Below are positions 17,362 through 26,439 of a stretch of 64,000 bases of DNA, piece by piece. The DNA is from Bin55 sp965205545 (GTDB taxonomy: Bacteria; Pseudomonadota; Gammaproteobacteria; Pseudomonadales; Azotimanducaceae), in assembly GCA_965205545.1 (NCBI GenBank), contig OZ242170.1:2542001-2606000 (forward strand), read 5' to 3'. Position 1 is the stretch's first letter. Every line of letters starts with the position of its first letter. The notes beneath the pieces are model-generated. The model saw nothing but the letters and a program-made list of their open reading frames with translations. It was not told where the DNA came from and did not search any database. The translations under genes and the position numbers were made by a program.

Positions 17362-19172
17362 GGGTGCACGAGACATCACTTAGCTGCTTGACGACTAGAG
17401 ATGGGGGCGCAACAGAATACAGTCTGAGACTTTGCGCAGATGGGTTGGCTATTCGCTGTAGGCGGCGTACAAGGAGGTGCTGCGTTGCCTCGTTGCGCAT
17501 TGCGATCGTGGTTTTGGCGTGTTTTCCGTGGTTGCTCTCCTGTTCTGTCGGTAGCAAGACTTCATCAACTCAATCGGTTTCCTGGTTTGAGGATCGGCAC
17601 CAACTTCTTGGATTGAACTTCACACACAATTCGGGCCATCGCGAAGTTCCGTTGCTTCCTGAGATCAATGGTAGTGGCGCGGCAATTGCAGATCTCAATG
17701 GCGATGGCTGGTTGGACATCTACTTCGTGCAAAGCGGGAGTCTGTACTCAGACGAGGCGGAGGATTGGCGGAACCAGATCTTCCAGAACAATGGAGACGG
17801 GAGTTTCACGAATGTGACCAATTCTGCTGGAGGTGCAGGGGATACAGGCTATGGCATGGGCGTTGCCGCAGGAGACTTCGACAACGACGGAGATGTAGAT
17901 CTGTACGTAACTAATGTCGGTACAAACGTTCTACTCGAGAACGATGGCAGCGGCAAGTTTGACGATGTCGCTACACGAGCCGGCGTTGACGATATGGGAT
18001 TTGGTGCCTCCGCTACATTTCAGGACTTCGATCGCGACGGTTATTTGGACTTGTTCGTCGCCAACTATGTCAATTGGCACAGGAACTCTGAGTTTGAATG
18101 CTACGAGCAGGGGATTCGGGCCTACTGTCCACCAGTACGCTACAGAGCCCCAGCTTCTAACCGACTTTACCGAAACAACCAAGACGGCACTTTCAGCGAC
18201 CTTTCGGATGAATCGGGAGTTGACTCTGAGTTTGGGCACAGCTTCGGCGTGGTAACAGCTGATTTCAATGGTGACGGACTAGTGGACATTTTTGTAGCAA
18301 ATGACCGAACTCCCAATGAGCTTTGGATTAATCAAGGCAACATGCGGTTTTCAAATCTTGCCGACGAATTCGGTGCCGCCGCGGACGGATATGGAAACGT
18401 CAAGGCGGGAATGGGAGTAGACGTTGCGGATTTCGACCACGATGGCGACTTCGATCTTCTGGTAGTCAACCTAATCGGAGAGACTGATACATTCCTTCGC
18501 AACCAAAACAATCACTTTATTGACGTGACAAGCTGGATGGGAACCAACTCGGTGTCTAGCCGGTTCACACGTTGGGGCGCCGTTCTTGAAGACTTCAACA
18601 ATGACGGTTGGACAGATCTTTATGTCGCGAATGGCGGCGTCTATCCGGTGGACTTGAACCTTACAGACATCTACGCTGAACCTAATCTGCTCTATAGAGG
18701 TACGGACAGAGGAGCATTCCGATTGGTTGAGTCTTCAAACTCGACAGACAACCAGCGCAAGCATACAAGTCGAGGGGTTGCTGTTGGGGATCTGAATCGC
18801 GACGGCGGATTGGACCTCGTGGTCGTGAATCGAGATAGTGAACCCTATTTGCTCATGAATAGAGTGCCCAATCGCGGCAATTGGATTTCTTTGGAACTGA
18901 GGGAAAGCAATGGACGAATTGCCTTGGGTGCATCGATCACTTACACAGTGAATTCATTGGACAGGTACGGTTTTGTGTCTCGCGATGGGAGCTTTATGTC
19001 TTCAAGCGATCCTCGTGTACATGTTGGTCTTGGCGAGAGTGAATCGATTGTGGATGTCCGAGTCACTTGGCCAGATGGTCAACAGGAACGATTTGGCGAC
19101 CTAGCGGGCAATCGATTCGTGATCCTGCGTCAAGGAGAAGGGCTAAAGACAAATGACTCTGACGAAAACTAG
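17358..19172 (+). CDS. FG-GAP/VCBS protein with C-terminal ASPIC/UnbV domain, copy 2
   Basis: A 604-residue paralogue of the protein at 14120. Shared blocks are LLPEINGSGAAIADLNGDGW, VAAGDFDNDGDVDLYVTNVG, the cysteine pair in CYEQGIRAYCPP, NRLYRNNQDGTFSDL and the ASPIC end domain with NRGNWISLEL and SSDPRVHVGLG. The start overlaps the preceding stop as ATGA. A long basic N-region (RRRTRR) precedes a hydrophobic stretch ending in a good lipobox LLSC (Cys62), so it is probably a lipoprotein; serine at +2 would direct it to the outer membrane. Last gene of the four-gene unit. Its stop shares CTAG with the convergent flavoprotein gene. Confidence 0.88.
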   Translation: MRVHETSLSCLTTRDGGATEYSLRLCADGLAIRCRRRTRRCCVASLRIAIVVLACFPWLLSCSVGSKTSSTQSVSWFEDRHQLLGLNFTHNSGHREVPLLPEINGSGAAIADLNGDGWLDIYFVQSGSLYSDEAEDWRNQIFQNNGDGSFTNVTNSAGGAGDTGYGMGVAAGDFDNDGDVDLYVTNVGTNVLLENDGSGKFDDVATRAGVDDMGFGASATFQDFDRDGYLDLFVANYVNWHRNSEFECYEQGIRAYCPPVRYRAPASNRLYRNNQDGTFSDLSDESGVDSEFGHSFGVVTADFNGDGLVDIFVANDRTPNELWINQGNMRFSNLADEFGAAADGYGNVKAGMGVDVADFDHDGDFDLLVVNLIGETDTFLRNQNNHFIDVTSWMGTNSVSSRFTRWGAVLEDFNNDGWTDLYVANGGVYPVDLNLTDIYAEPNLLYRGTDRGAFRLVESSNSTDNQRKHTSRGVAVGDLNRDGGLDLVVVNRDSEPYLLMNRVPNRGNWISLELRESNGRIALGASITYTVNSLDRYGFVSRDGSFMSSSDPRVHVGLGESESIVDVRVTWPDGQQERFGDLAGNRFVILRQGEGLKTNDSDEN

Positions 19173-20206
19173 CTGTCAGTGCCGCCATCTACTCCAAGCC
19201 TTTGCTGGAGCAAGGGGCTCGTCGTGGTGTATTGAAGGTGCACCTTCTCGCCAGGATTGAGTCGCTCTTTGATCGCGAATGCAGCCAACGCAGCTTCATG
19301 AAATCCAGAGAGAATCAGCTTCTTCTTTCCAGGGTAAGAAGCTATGTCACCAATTGCATAGATGCCCGGCGTGCTTGACTCGAATTTCTGGGTGTCAGTA
19401 GTAATCTGATTTCGTGCGAGCTCCAGACCCCACTCGGAAATGGGTCCGAGACGAGGAGACAATCCGAAAAAGACTAGCAGAGCATCAAGCGGAATCTTCA
19501 CGATTTCGCGCGTAGGCTGAGTAATGTGAACTTCCGTCATTCTGCCTTCACTGATAGTCAATTCTGTCGCATTTCCTACCATGAATTGCATCCTGCGGTT
19601 CGCAATGTGCTGTTGCATTTGCTGCACCGAGGCATCGGCTGCTCGAAATTTCTCACTTCGGTGAACAAGCGTGAGAGACTTTGCAGACGAAACCAATTCG
19701 TTCGTCCAATCGAGGGCAGAGTCGCCTCCACCCAGTACTACCAGACGCTTGTCGGCGAATTCAGACGGATTCCTAATTCGATAGTAGATCTGGCTGTCGA
19801 CTAGCTGTTCGACGCCGTCCACCCTAAGCGGCATCGGTTGAAATGATCCAACCCCTCCTGCAACTACGATCGACTTTGCAACAAACTCAGTGTCTTTTGC
19901 CGTGCGGACCATGAATGAGTCGTCATCTATTCGAGTCACCTGAGTCACTTGCTGATCCAAGTGGAAGACCGGATCGAACGGCTTGATTTGCTCGAGCAAG
20001 CGCTCAACGAGATCCATTGCTGTGCAGTAGGGAATACCCGGGATGTCGTAGATTGGTTTGTCTGGATAGAGTTCGGAGCACTGACCGCCCACTTCCGGAA
20101 GCGCATCGATTATGTGTGAATTTACACCCAACAATCCCAGTTCGAACACTTGAAACAGCCCGCATGGTCCCGCACCGACAATTACCGAGTCTGTGTGAAT
20201 TGTCAT
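19169..20206 (-). CDS. Ferredoxin/thioredoxin-reductase-like NAD(P)/FAD oxidoreductase (YumC-like)
   Basis: A 345-residue two-dinucleotide-domain flavoprotein. FAD motif GAGPCG at 11-16, then the ferredoxin-NADP reductase type-2 signature EVGGQCSELYPDKPIYDIPG, and an NADPH motif GGGDSA. The single cysteine of GGQC and the lack of the CxxC redox pair of true thioredoxin reductases favour a ferredoxin- or flavodoxin-NADP+ reductase of the YumC/TrxR-like group. GDIASYPGKKKLILSGFHEA is the typical C-terminal flavin-binding segment. ATG start. It is convergent with the ASPIC gene (CTAG overlap) and about 105 bases downstream of gatB. Confidence 0.88.
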   Translation of the reverse strand: MTIHTDSVIVGAGPCGLFQVFELGLLGVNSHIIDALPEVGGQCSELYPDKPIYDIPGIPYCTAMDLVERLLEQIKPFDPVFHLDQQVTQVTRIDDDSFMVRTAKDTEFVAKSIVVAGGVGSFQPMPLRVDGVEQLVDSQIYYRIRNPSEFADKRLVVLGGGDSALDWTNELVSSAKSLTLVHRSEKFRAADASVQQMQQHIANRRMQFMVGNATELTISEGRMTEVHITQPTREIVKIPLDALLVFFGLSPRLGPISEWGLELARNQITTDTQKFESSTPGIYAIGDIASYPGKKKLILSGFHEAALAAFAIKERLNPGEKVHLQYTTTSPLLQQRLGVDGGTDS

Positions 20207-20311
20207 GGATTTCTTAGCCGGAGTTCAGTGTCGTTGGCTCGCGTAGGGCTGGCAAGGTGTTCGTCGTGAGGGAGTCAACTAGGATACAACAACTGCTGTT
20301 GAGGAAGGCGT

Positions 20312-21772
20312 TTAGTCGGAGGTAAGCATTTCGACGAGAGCTTGATTTACCTTCTTGGGATCTACTTTGCCATTGGCGGCACGCATGACCTGCCCGACGA
20401 GATACCCAAGGATTTTCGTCTTTCCTCCATGGTATTCCTTCACTTGAGTCGGATTTCCATCTAGCACACGCTGAACGAGCTCTTTGAGATCCCATTCGTC
20501 AGACATCAACGACTCTCGCTGCTGTCCGATTGCGTCCGCAACTTTGCTATTGGTCGTTAGCACATGCTCGAATACTTGTTTTGCGCTGGCGTCGGAAATA
20601 ATTCCATCGACTATATTTTTGACTATTTCGCCGAGTTTGTGTCCCGATAGATGGAGATCTTCAATGGAGATTTCGTTTCGGTTTAACGTGGCAGCCACGT
20701 TTCCCAGCACCCAATTGGCAGTGAGCTTCGCGTTGCCTGCAATCGCGAATGCGCTTTCGAAGTAGTCCGATAACGCTTTGTCTTGTGTCAATCGATGGGC
20801 TGTTTCTGGGGCCAGACCAAGTTCTTCAATATAGCGGTTGCATCGGGCCTCTGGTAGTTCCGGCATGGTGGAACGCGCAGTGTGAATCATCTCTTGGGTA
20901 ATGGCGACAGGCAGAAGGTCGGGATCGGGAAAGTAGCGGTAGTCATGAGCGAGTTCCTTGCCCCGCATCGAACGAGTCTCGTCGCGCTCGACATCGTATA
21001 GGCGCGTTTCGCGAACAATCTCTCCTCCCGTCTCTAGAATCGAGATCTGACGATCAATCTCGTGTTGGAGAGCTCGCTCGACGAATCGGAAAGAGTTTAG
21101 GTTCTTGATTTCTGTGCGCTCGCCCAATTGAGTCTCGCCTTGGCGCCGAACTGAGATGTTGGCGTCGCATCGCATTGAACCCTCATTGAGATTTCCATCG
21201 CAAATGTCCAACCACGTCACAAGCCGATGTAGATTACGGAAGCAAGCGGATGCTTCGCTGGGAGCATTGAGCTGTGGAGCTGTGACCACCTCCAACAACG
21301 GCGTTCCGGCGCGATTTAGATCAATTCCGGATTTGCCTGCGTACTTCCCGTGAATGGATTTGCCGGCATCTTCTTCGAGGTGAGCGCGTACGAGCTCCAC
21401 GTGCCGAATTGATCCGTCTTCGACTTGCACATCTAAAACGCCCCCTTCAATTATCGGTTCGGTCAATTGCGTTATCTGGTATCCCTTTGGTAGATCGGGG
21501 TAGAAGTAGTTTTTGCGGTCGAATCTGCAACGGGGCGCAATTCGTCCGGCCGTGGCCAGCCCAAAGAGAATGGCTTTTTGCACTACTTTCTTGTTGAGCA
21601 CTGGCAACGTTCCAGGCAAAGCCAAATCCACAGCATTCGCGGCTTTGTTGGGTTCAACGCTCACAGTAACTGGACTGGACGAAAAAATCTTTGATCTGGT
21701 GTTTAGCTGAACGTGAACCTCAAGACCAATCACCGGCTCCCACAAAGAAGAGCTCACGTCTTTGGCAGGCAT
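20312..21772 (-). CDS. gatB: Aspartyl/glutamyl-tRNA amidotransferase subunit B
   Basis: GatB binds mischarged Glu-tRNA(Gln) or Asp-tRNA(Asn) and activates the acyl group with ATP for transamidation with ammonia from GatA. The 486-residue protein has the family opening WEPVIGLEVHVQLNTRSKIF, the NYFYPDLPKGYQITQ core, the RAHLEEDAGKSIH segment and a C-terminal YqeY-like helical tail ending in VNQALVEML. ATG start inside the end of gatA (19-base overlap), so translation is likely coupled. Normal length. Confidence 0.97.
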   Translation of the reverse strand: MPAKDVSSSLWEPVIGLEVHVQLNTRSKIFSSSPVTVSVEPNKAANAVDLALPGTLPVLNKKVVQKAILFGLATAGRIAPRCRFDRKNYFYPDLPKGYQITQLTEPIIEGGVLDVQVEDGSIRHVELVRAHLEEDAGKSIHGKYAGKSGIDLNRAGTPLLEVVTAPQLNAPSEASACFRNLHRLVTWLDICDGNLNEGSMRCDANISVRRQGETQLGERTEIKNLNSFRFVERALQHEIDRQISILETGGEIVRETRLYDVERDETRSMRGKELAHDYRYFPDPDLLPVAITQEMIHTARSTMPELPEARCNRYIEELGLAPETAHRLTQDKALSDYFESAFAIAGNAKLTANWVLGNVAATLNRNEISIEDLHLSGHKLGEIVKNIVDGIISDASAKQVFEHVLTTNSKVADAIGQQRESLMSDEWDLKELVQRVLDGNPTQVKEYHGGKTKILGYLVGQVMRAANGKVDPKKVNQALVEMLTSD

Positions 21773-23202
21773 GGTTGTTGCTGGTGCCAGTCGGTCAGGT
21801 TTTGGTAGTCAAAGCCCAATTCGAGCAATTCTGATTCCTTGAAGTGAGGCGCAATCATTTGCAATCCTACCGGCAATCCATCCGCGAACCCGCACGGAAC
21901 CGACATCGCAGGGAGGCCGGACATGTTCACAGGCACAGTGAATTGATCTTGCTTGTACATGTCCGTGGGGTCCAGATCCATCGCATTCAGCCGAAAGGCA
22001 GTCGTTGGTGTTGAGGGCGAAAGAATGACGTCTGTTCGGTGAAACGCACGAAGGTAGTCGTCTCGGATCAAGCGACGTATTTTTTGCGCTTTGATGTAGT
22101 AGGAGTCGTAGTGACCGACAGATAGCACATATGTCCCTGTGAGAATCCTGCGCTTGACTTCCATTCCGAATCCTTCCGTTCGGGATTGGGCGTACATGTC
22201 TTCAACGCTACCGTCAATTTCGCTCCTGTGTCCGTAGCGAATGCCATCGTAGCGTGCTAGATTCGTGGATGCCTCTGCACATGCGATGACGTAGTAAGCG
22301 GAGACCGCTACGTCAAAGTGCGGAAGCTCGATTTCGACTATCTCGTTCCCAGTTGCTTCTAGGGTGCGGCGTGCCTCTTCTAGAGGTCTGGCAATCGATT
22401 GAGGCAGATCGGCAAAGAGTCGCGTTGGATAGCCAAGTCGCCTAGGACGCGAAGTTGGCGACCACGCAATGGGCTCCTGCTTCGCGCTTGTTGAGTCTTT
22501 GCAGTCATTACCGGACATGGCAGACAACATTCGTCCTGCATCTTCCACGGAGTTCGTTAGGCAACCCGGATGGTCCAAGCTCGACGCAAACGCGACCATG
22601 CCGAAGCGCGAGTTTCGACCATAGGTGGGCTTGAATCCCGTGACTCCGCAAAAGGAGGCTGGCTGGCGTATGGAGCCCCCGGTATCGGAGCCTGTACAGG
22701 CGGCGACCAATCCGGCCGCTACAGCAGCAGCGGACCCGCCTGAAGAGCCGCCGGGAACACGTTGGAGATCCCATGGATTCCTTACGGGCCCGTTCGCGCT
22801 GGTTTCATTCGACGACCCCATCGCAAACTCGTCCATATTGGTGGTACCCACGCAAATGGCACCAGCTTTTTCGAGATTCTCGACGATTGTTGCACTATAG
22901 GGAGAAACATATGACTGCAGCATTCGAGAGCAGCAAGTCGTTTTCTTGCCCTCAATACAAAAAATGTCCTTATGAGCAATCGGAATTCCAGTTAGGGGCC
23001 GAATTCTTCCTTTCGCTATATCGCAGTCTGCTTCTCGAGCCGCTTGCAACGCTGAATCTTCGTGTAGCGAGACGAAACAGTTGAGCTGATCGGACGTGGC
23101 GCGTATCCTGTGTAGATAATCCTCAGTCAACTCAACCGCGCTAATTTCTCGCGATTCAAGTTGTGTTTGCAGTTGCTTGATCGAGGGGAACGGTGTGTTC
23201 AA
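21754..23202 (-). CDS. gatA: Aspartyl/glutamyl-tRNA amidotransferase subunit A
   Basis: GatA is the amidase-signature subunit that releases ammonia from glutamine for the GatB reaction. The Ser-cis-Ser-Lys triad is visible as K78 (IAHKD), S153 (in GGSSGGSAAA) and S177 (SDTGGSIRQP). TTNMDEFAMGSSNETS is a GatA hallmark. The 482-residue length is normal. The start ATG overlaps the gatC stop (ATGA) and the end overlaps gatB, giving a tightly coupled gatC-A-B operon as in other gammaproteobacteria that use indirect tRNA aminoacylation. Confidence 0.97.
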   Translation of the reverse strand: MNTPFPSIKQLQTQLESREISAVELTEDYLHRIRATSDQLNCFVSLHEDSALQAAREADCDIAKGRIRPLTGIPIAHKDIFCIEGKKTTCCSRMLQSYVSPYSATIVENLEKAGAICVGTTNMDEFAMGSSNETSANGPVRNPWDLQRVPGGSSGGSAAAVAAGLVAACTGSDTGGSIRQPASFCGVTGFKPTYGRNSRFGMVAFASSLDHPGCLTNSVEDAGRMLSAMSGNDCKDSTSAKQEPIAWSPTSRPRRLGYPTRLFADLPQSIARPLEEARRTLEATGNEIVEIELPHFDVAVSAYYVIACAEASTNLARYDGIRYGHRSEIDGSVEDMYAQSRTEGFGMEVKRRILTGTYVLSVGHYDSYYIKAQKIRRLIRDDYLRAFHRTDVILSPSTPTTAFRLNAMDLDPTDMYKQDQFTVPVNMSGLPAMSVPCGFADGLPVGLQMIAPHFKESELLELGFDYQNLTDWHQQQPCLPKT

Positions 23203-23483
23203 GGCTCTATCACACGCGGAACCAAATAGAAACCGTCGCCTATGTCGTTGGCGAGCTTTTGATAAACGTCTCGGTCGATTTCGTCTTCTATTTTGTCCTC
23301 TCGAAGCACTTGAACCATGTCAAGAGGATGAGAAAGCGGTTCGACTTCGTGCGTGGCTACTTTATGTATGTTGTCTACGAATTGCTTGATTGTTTTAAGA
23401 TCGTGCAGCAATTCGTCTCGTTCGCTTTCTAATAGCCGCAAGTTGCTCAATTGGCAGAGCCTAACAAGAGTCTCTTCGTTCAA
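23199..23483 (-). CDS. gatC: Aspartyl/glutamyl-tRNA amidotransferase subunit C
   Basis: A 94-residue small subunit that wraps around GatA and GatB and stabilises the complex. The N-terminal helix EETLVRLCQLSNLRL matches the usual V..LA.LARL pattern, and the C-terminal part (LREDKIEDE) matches the family's RxD segment. The start is TTG at 23483, with GAAGAGAGA upstream on the minus strand; no ATG is available in a sensible place. First gene of gatCAB, divergent from mreB. Confidence 0.92.
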   Translation of the reverse strand: MNEETLVRLCQLSNLRLLESERDELLHDLKTIKQFVDNIHKVATHEVEPLSHPLDMVQVLREDKIEDEIDRDVYQKLANDIGDGFYLVPRVIEP

Positions 23484-23800
23484 TAGTTAATCTCTCTTCG
23501 ATAGGTTTGTAGGTGCGGATGCGCATTGTAAGTTCAATCAATGCAATTCCATTGTGATTCAACACTTCTACGCAGAGAGTTTGGTTGCGCAACAAACATG
23601 TTCCGTCTCACTTCGGTCTTCTATTTGTGCAATGTCGATTCGTAGGAGCGAGGTGCGTGTGAATGAAAATAACATGGTAAACTTTGGAACGTCGACGAGG
23701 TGCTTCTCCCAACAAACGCTGCCTAGCGTGACAATTGAGAATCGTCCTACGAAAAACAGTATGCCCGGCGAGCCCAATTGTGGTATGCAGCCTACGCGAG

Positions 23801-23809
23801 TGCTACAAT
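23801..23809 (+). promoter_or_regulatory. Possible extended -10 promoter of mreBCD
   Basis: TGCTACAAT at 23801-23809 is a good extended -10 (TGn plus a 5-of-6 hexamer), 44 bases before the mreB start. No convincing -35 sits at the right spacing, as is usual for extended -10 promoters. The rest of the 369-base gatC-mreB gap (23484-23852) has no gene that I can support. A gatC promoter must also lie here but is not obvious. Confidence 0.45.
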
Positions 23810-23852
23810 CCGTCGTTACGTTGCGCGATTCTAGACTAGCAGAAAAACATAG

Positions 23853-24878
23853 ATGTTGAAAGCCATCCGTGGCCTGTTTTCGCCAGACATGTCTGTCGAC
23901 TTGGGCACCGCAAATACCCTAATTTTCATCAAAAATCAAGGGATTGTTCTCAACGAACCCTCAGTAGTGGCTATTCGTCCCAACCAAAAGGTTGAAGCTG
24001 TGGGTGCTGCTGCTAAATCCATGCTTGGAAAGACGCCTAAGGAAATCACCGTCATCCGTCCAATGAAAGACGGTCAAATTGCGGATTTCGACATCACAAG
24101 CCGCATGCTGCGCTACTTCATCGAAAAAGCCATCGGCGGCAAGTTCTTTGCGGGTAGTCCAAGAGTCTTGGTGTGCATTCCTTGCAAGTCAACTGCAGTG
24201 GAAAAACGCGCAATTCGGGACTCGGTGGATGCTGCGGGCGCTCGAGAGGTTCTCTTGATCGAGGAGCCGCTTGCCGCTGCCGTAGGTGCAGACCTAAACA
24301 TCCAGGAAGCACGCGGCTCGATGGTGGTCGACATTGGCGGGGGTACAACCGACATTGCCATTATGGCATTGAACGGGGTCGTTGTTTCGGAGAGCATCAG
24401 AGTTGGTGGCGACGAGTTTGACAACTCTGTGCAGCTCTACGTGCGTCAACGTGAAGGCTGTGTTATTGGTGAATCTACAGCAGAGGCAATCAAGAAGCAG
24501 ATTGGAACGGCGATTGCACTGAACGATGTCAAGGAAATGACTGTGACGGGCCATTACCTAGCGGCTGGAGTTCCGCGCCGATTCGTGCTGACTAGTGATC
24601 ACATGATCGAAGCTCTCAACGTTGCTACCCAAAAGTTGATGGATGCTGTGAAGTCCGCTTTGCAGCGTTGTCCACCTGAATTGTCTGCGGATATTGCTGA
24701 AAGCGGAATCGTGCTAACAGGCGGGGGCGCCCTGCTGCACGGATTGGATGAATTGATACAGCAGGAGACCGGATTGCCAGTGATGGTCGCAGAAAACCCC
24801 CTCACTTGCGTCGCTCGAGGATGCGGGAAAATACTAGACTCCGACTATGTTGAGCATCTTGTGATGAAGTCCCGCTGA
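23853..24878 (+). CDS. mreB: Rod-shape determining protein MreB
   Basis: Actin-like cytoskeletal ATPase that positions the elongation machinery under the inner membrane. The 341-residue protein starts with the membrane-binding amphipathic segment MLKAIRGLFSPDMSVDLG, including phosphate-1 motif DLGTANT. Phosphate-2 is VVDIGGGTTDIA, and the adenosine motif is in GIVLTGGGALLHGLDELI. It opens mreB-C-D and is divergent from gatCAB. The presence of MreBCD predicts a rod-shaped cell. Confidence 0.97.
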   Translation: MLKAIRGLFSPDMSVDLGTANTLIFIKNQGIVLNEPSVVAIRPNQKVEAVGAAAKSMLGKTPKEITVIRPMKDGQIADFDITSRMLRYFIEKAIGGKFFAGSPRVLVCIPCKSTAVEKRAIRDSVDAAGAREVLLIEEPLAAAVGADLNIQEARGSMVVDIGGGTTDIAIMALNGVVVSESIRVGGDEFDNSVQLYVRQREGCVIGESTAEAIKKQIGTAIALNDVKEMTVTGHYLAAGVPRRFVLTSDHMIEALNVATQKLMDAVKSALQRCPPELSADIAESGIVLTGGGALLHGLDELIQQETGLPVMVAENPLTCVARGCGKILDSDYVEHLVMKSR

Positions 24879-24972
24879 GGGCACGCCACTTCATAACGAC
24901 CCGTGACCAAAGAGCATGACTTCAAACTGCTCGAACCTACAGACCTGTCGGCATCCTAGCCAGTGAATCGAA

Positions 24973-25818
24973 TTGGCACTACGTCGAGACAAGCGCTTTA
25001 ACGCAGCCACAGTACTAGCTTCATTGATCTTCGTTTCTCTGACGTTGGTTGTGGTCGACTTAAACGGACGCTTTCTACACACTCCACGCCAGGTCGCGAC
25101 ATGGGTCACCAACGGTCTCTACGCCATCGTCAATACCCCTAGTCGTTGGATAGAGCGTTCATCGTTGTACTTTCAAGACCGACAAAGACTTCTAGACCGA
25201 TACGACAATCGCGAATCAGAGATACAGGACTTGGCCGTTCAAGTGCAAAGATCAGACGCACTTCATGCGGAGAATTCCGAATTGCGCCAACTTCTGGAAT
25301 TGACTAAACACGAACCTGAGCTTTCATTTGTTCCGGCGGAATTGAGTGCTGTAAATTCTCGCGCGGGCAGGAACGAGATTGTCATCAATCGTGGTCAAAC
25401 CCACGGAGTGAGAGACGGCATGGCGGTGATCGACAGTTCCGGAGTGTATGGCCAAATAGTCGAGGCACTACCGTACACGAGCAGAGTCATTCTCATTACG
25501 GACCAGCGCTTGCCCGTGCCGGTAAGAGTCGCGAGAACCGGCCTCAACGCGGTTGCTGTAGGTGTGGGCAATTCCACAGATCTGGTACTAGAGCACGCTG
25601 ATATAACGGCCGACATTGAAGTGGGCGACCAATTGATAGCTTCAGGATTGGGAGGGGTATATCCCGCTGGCTATCCTGTCGGCGTGGTGACGGGGATCGA
25701 GCCTGACGCTGCGGGCGTCGAGGCGCGTGTGACGGTTGGGCCTTCAGCGACAATGCATCGTCGCAATTGGTTGCTTGTTGTCACCAGCGGAACTTCCGAT
25801 GAAGTTGCTCAAGAATAA
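24973..25818 (+). CDS. mreC: Rod-shape determining protein MreC
   Basis: A bitopic periplasmic scaffold of the elongasome. The 281-residue protein has a short cytoplasmic basic end (MALRRDKRF), one membrane helix (about 12-30), a coiled coil (about 65-110, with LLDRYDNRESEIQDLAVQ) and the beta-rich MreC core (NRAGRNEIVINRG-like segment, GVYGQIVE, ITDQRLPVPVRV). The only sensible start is TTG at 24973, because an in-frame stop lies three codons upstream. The end overlaps mreD by 20 bases. Confidence 0.93.
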   Translation: MALRRDKRFNAATVLASLIFVSLTLVVVDLNGRFLHTPRQVATWVTNGLYAIVNTPSRWIERSSLYFQDRQRLLDRYDNRESEIQDLAVQVQRSDALHAENSELRQLLELTKHEPELSFVPAELSAVNSRAGRNEIVINRGQTHGVRDGMAVIDSSGVYGQIVEALPYTSRVILITDQRLPVPVRVARTGLNAVAVGVGNSTDLVLEHADITADIEVGDQLIASGLGGVYPAGYPVGVVTGIEPDAAGVEARVTVGPSATMHRRNWLLVVTSGTSDEVAQE

Positions 25819-26311
25819 CGTTGGCGTTGCAATCACGCTAGCCGTTGCATTGCTAGTGACAATGTTGGACGTGCCCTCATTTCTTCCAGAAGTGCTCAAG
25901 TACTTTAGTGCCGATCTAGCACTGCTCGTTTGCTACTACTGGGCAACCAATCGCCCCGAACAGATTTCGTTGGTCGTACCGTGGTCTTTTGGTTTTTTCT
26001 TCGATGCGTTGCATGCGGAACCGCTTGGACTCAATGGGCTCATATTGAGTATCGTCGTGTTTGTTGGATTGAACATTCCAAACAGGTCCAACCGACCGAT
26101 TGTGGGATATCAGCTGCTGGGATTGTTCGTTTTGGTGATCTTTGCCCAGATTACGCGTCTAATAGCAATGCAGTATGTGGAGTTTCCGGTTGAGGTATCC
26201 ATTTTGGGCGCGATATGGTCGATCATTGCTACGTTGATGATCTGGTTCGTTGTGGTGCTGGTGCTCGATAGACTTGTCTCAAACGAGTCTGCGAACGTAT
26301 CGTTTTTCTAG
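25799..26311 (+). CDS. mreD: Rod-shape determining protein MreD
   Basis: A 170-residue integral membrane protein with about five helices, the polytopic partner of MreC in cell elongation. The ATG at 25799, inside the end of mreC, gives the usual MreD opening (MKLLKNNVGVAITLAVALL). The segment LLVCYYWATNRPEQ followed by PWSFGFFFDALHAEPLGLNG is diagnostic. In many relatives maf and rng follow; here the next gene, after 128 bases without features, is yhdP. Confidence 0.93.
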   Translation: MKLLKNNVGVAITLAVALLVTMLDVPSFLPEVLKYFSADLALLVCYYWATNRPEQISLVVPWSFGFFFDALHAEPLGLNGLILSIVVFVGLNIPNRSNRPIVGYQLLGLFVLVIFAQITRLIAMQYVEFPVEVSILGAIWSIIATLMIWFVVVLVLDRLVSNESANVSFF

Positions 26312-26439
26312 TGTGCCAGCTGCAGCCCACCATGCAAAACCGAAGGTGGGTATTCAGTGACGCTCGCGAGGGTTCGCAGTCTGAAATGAATTCTTGCAAG
26401 TCAGCTGGCTGAGCTAGTTGCCGGATTGAAAGCAAATTG

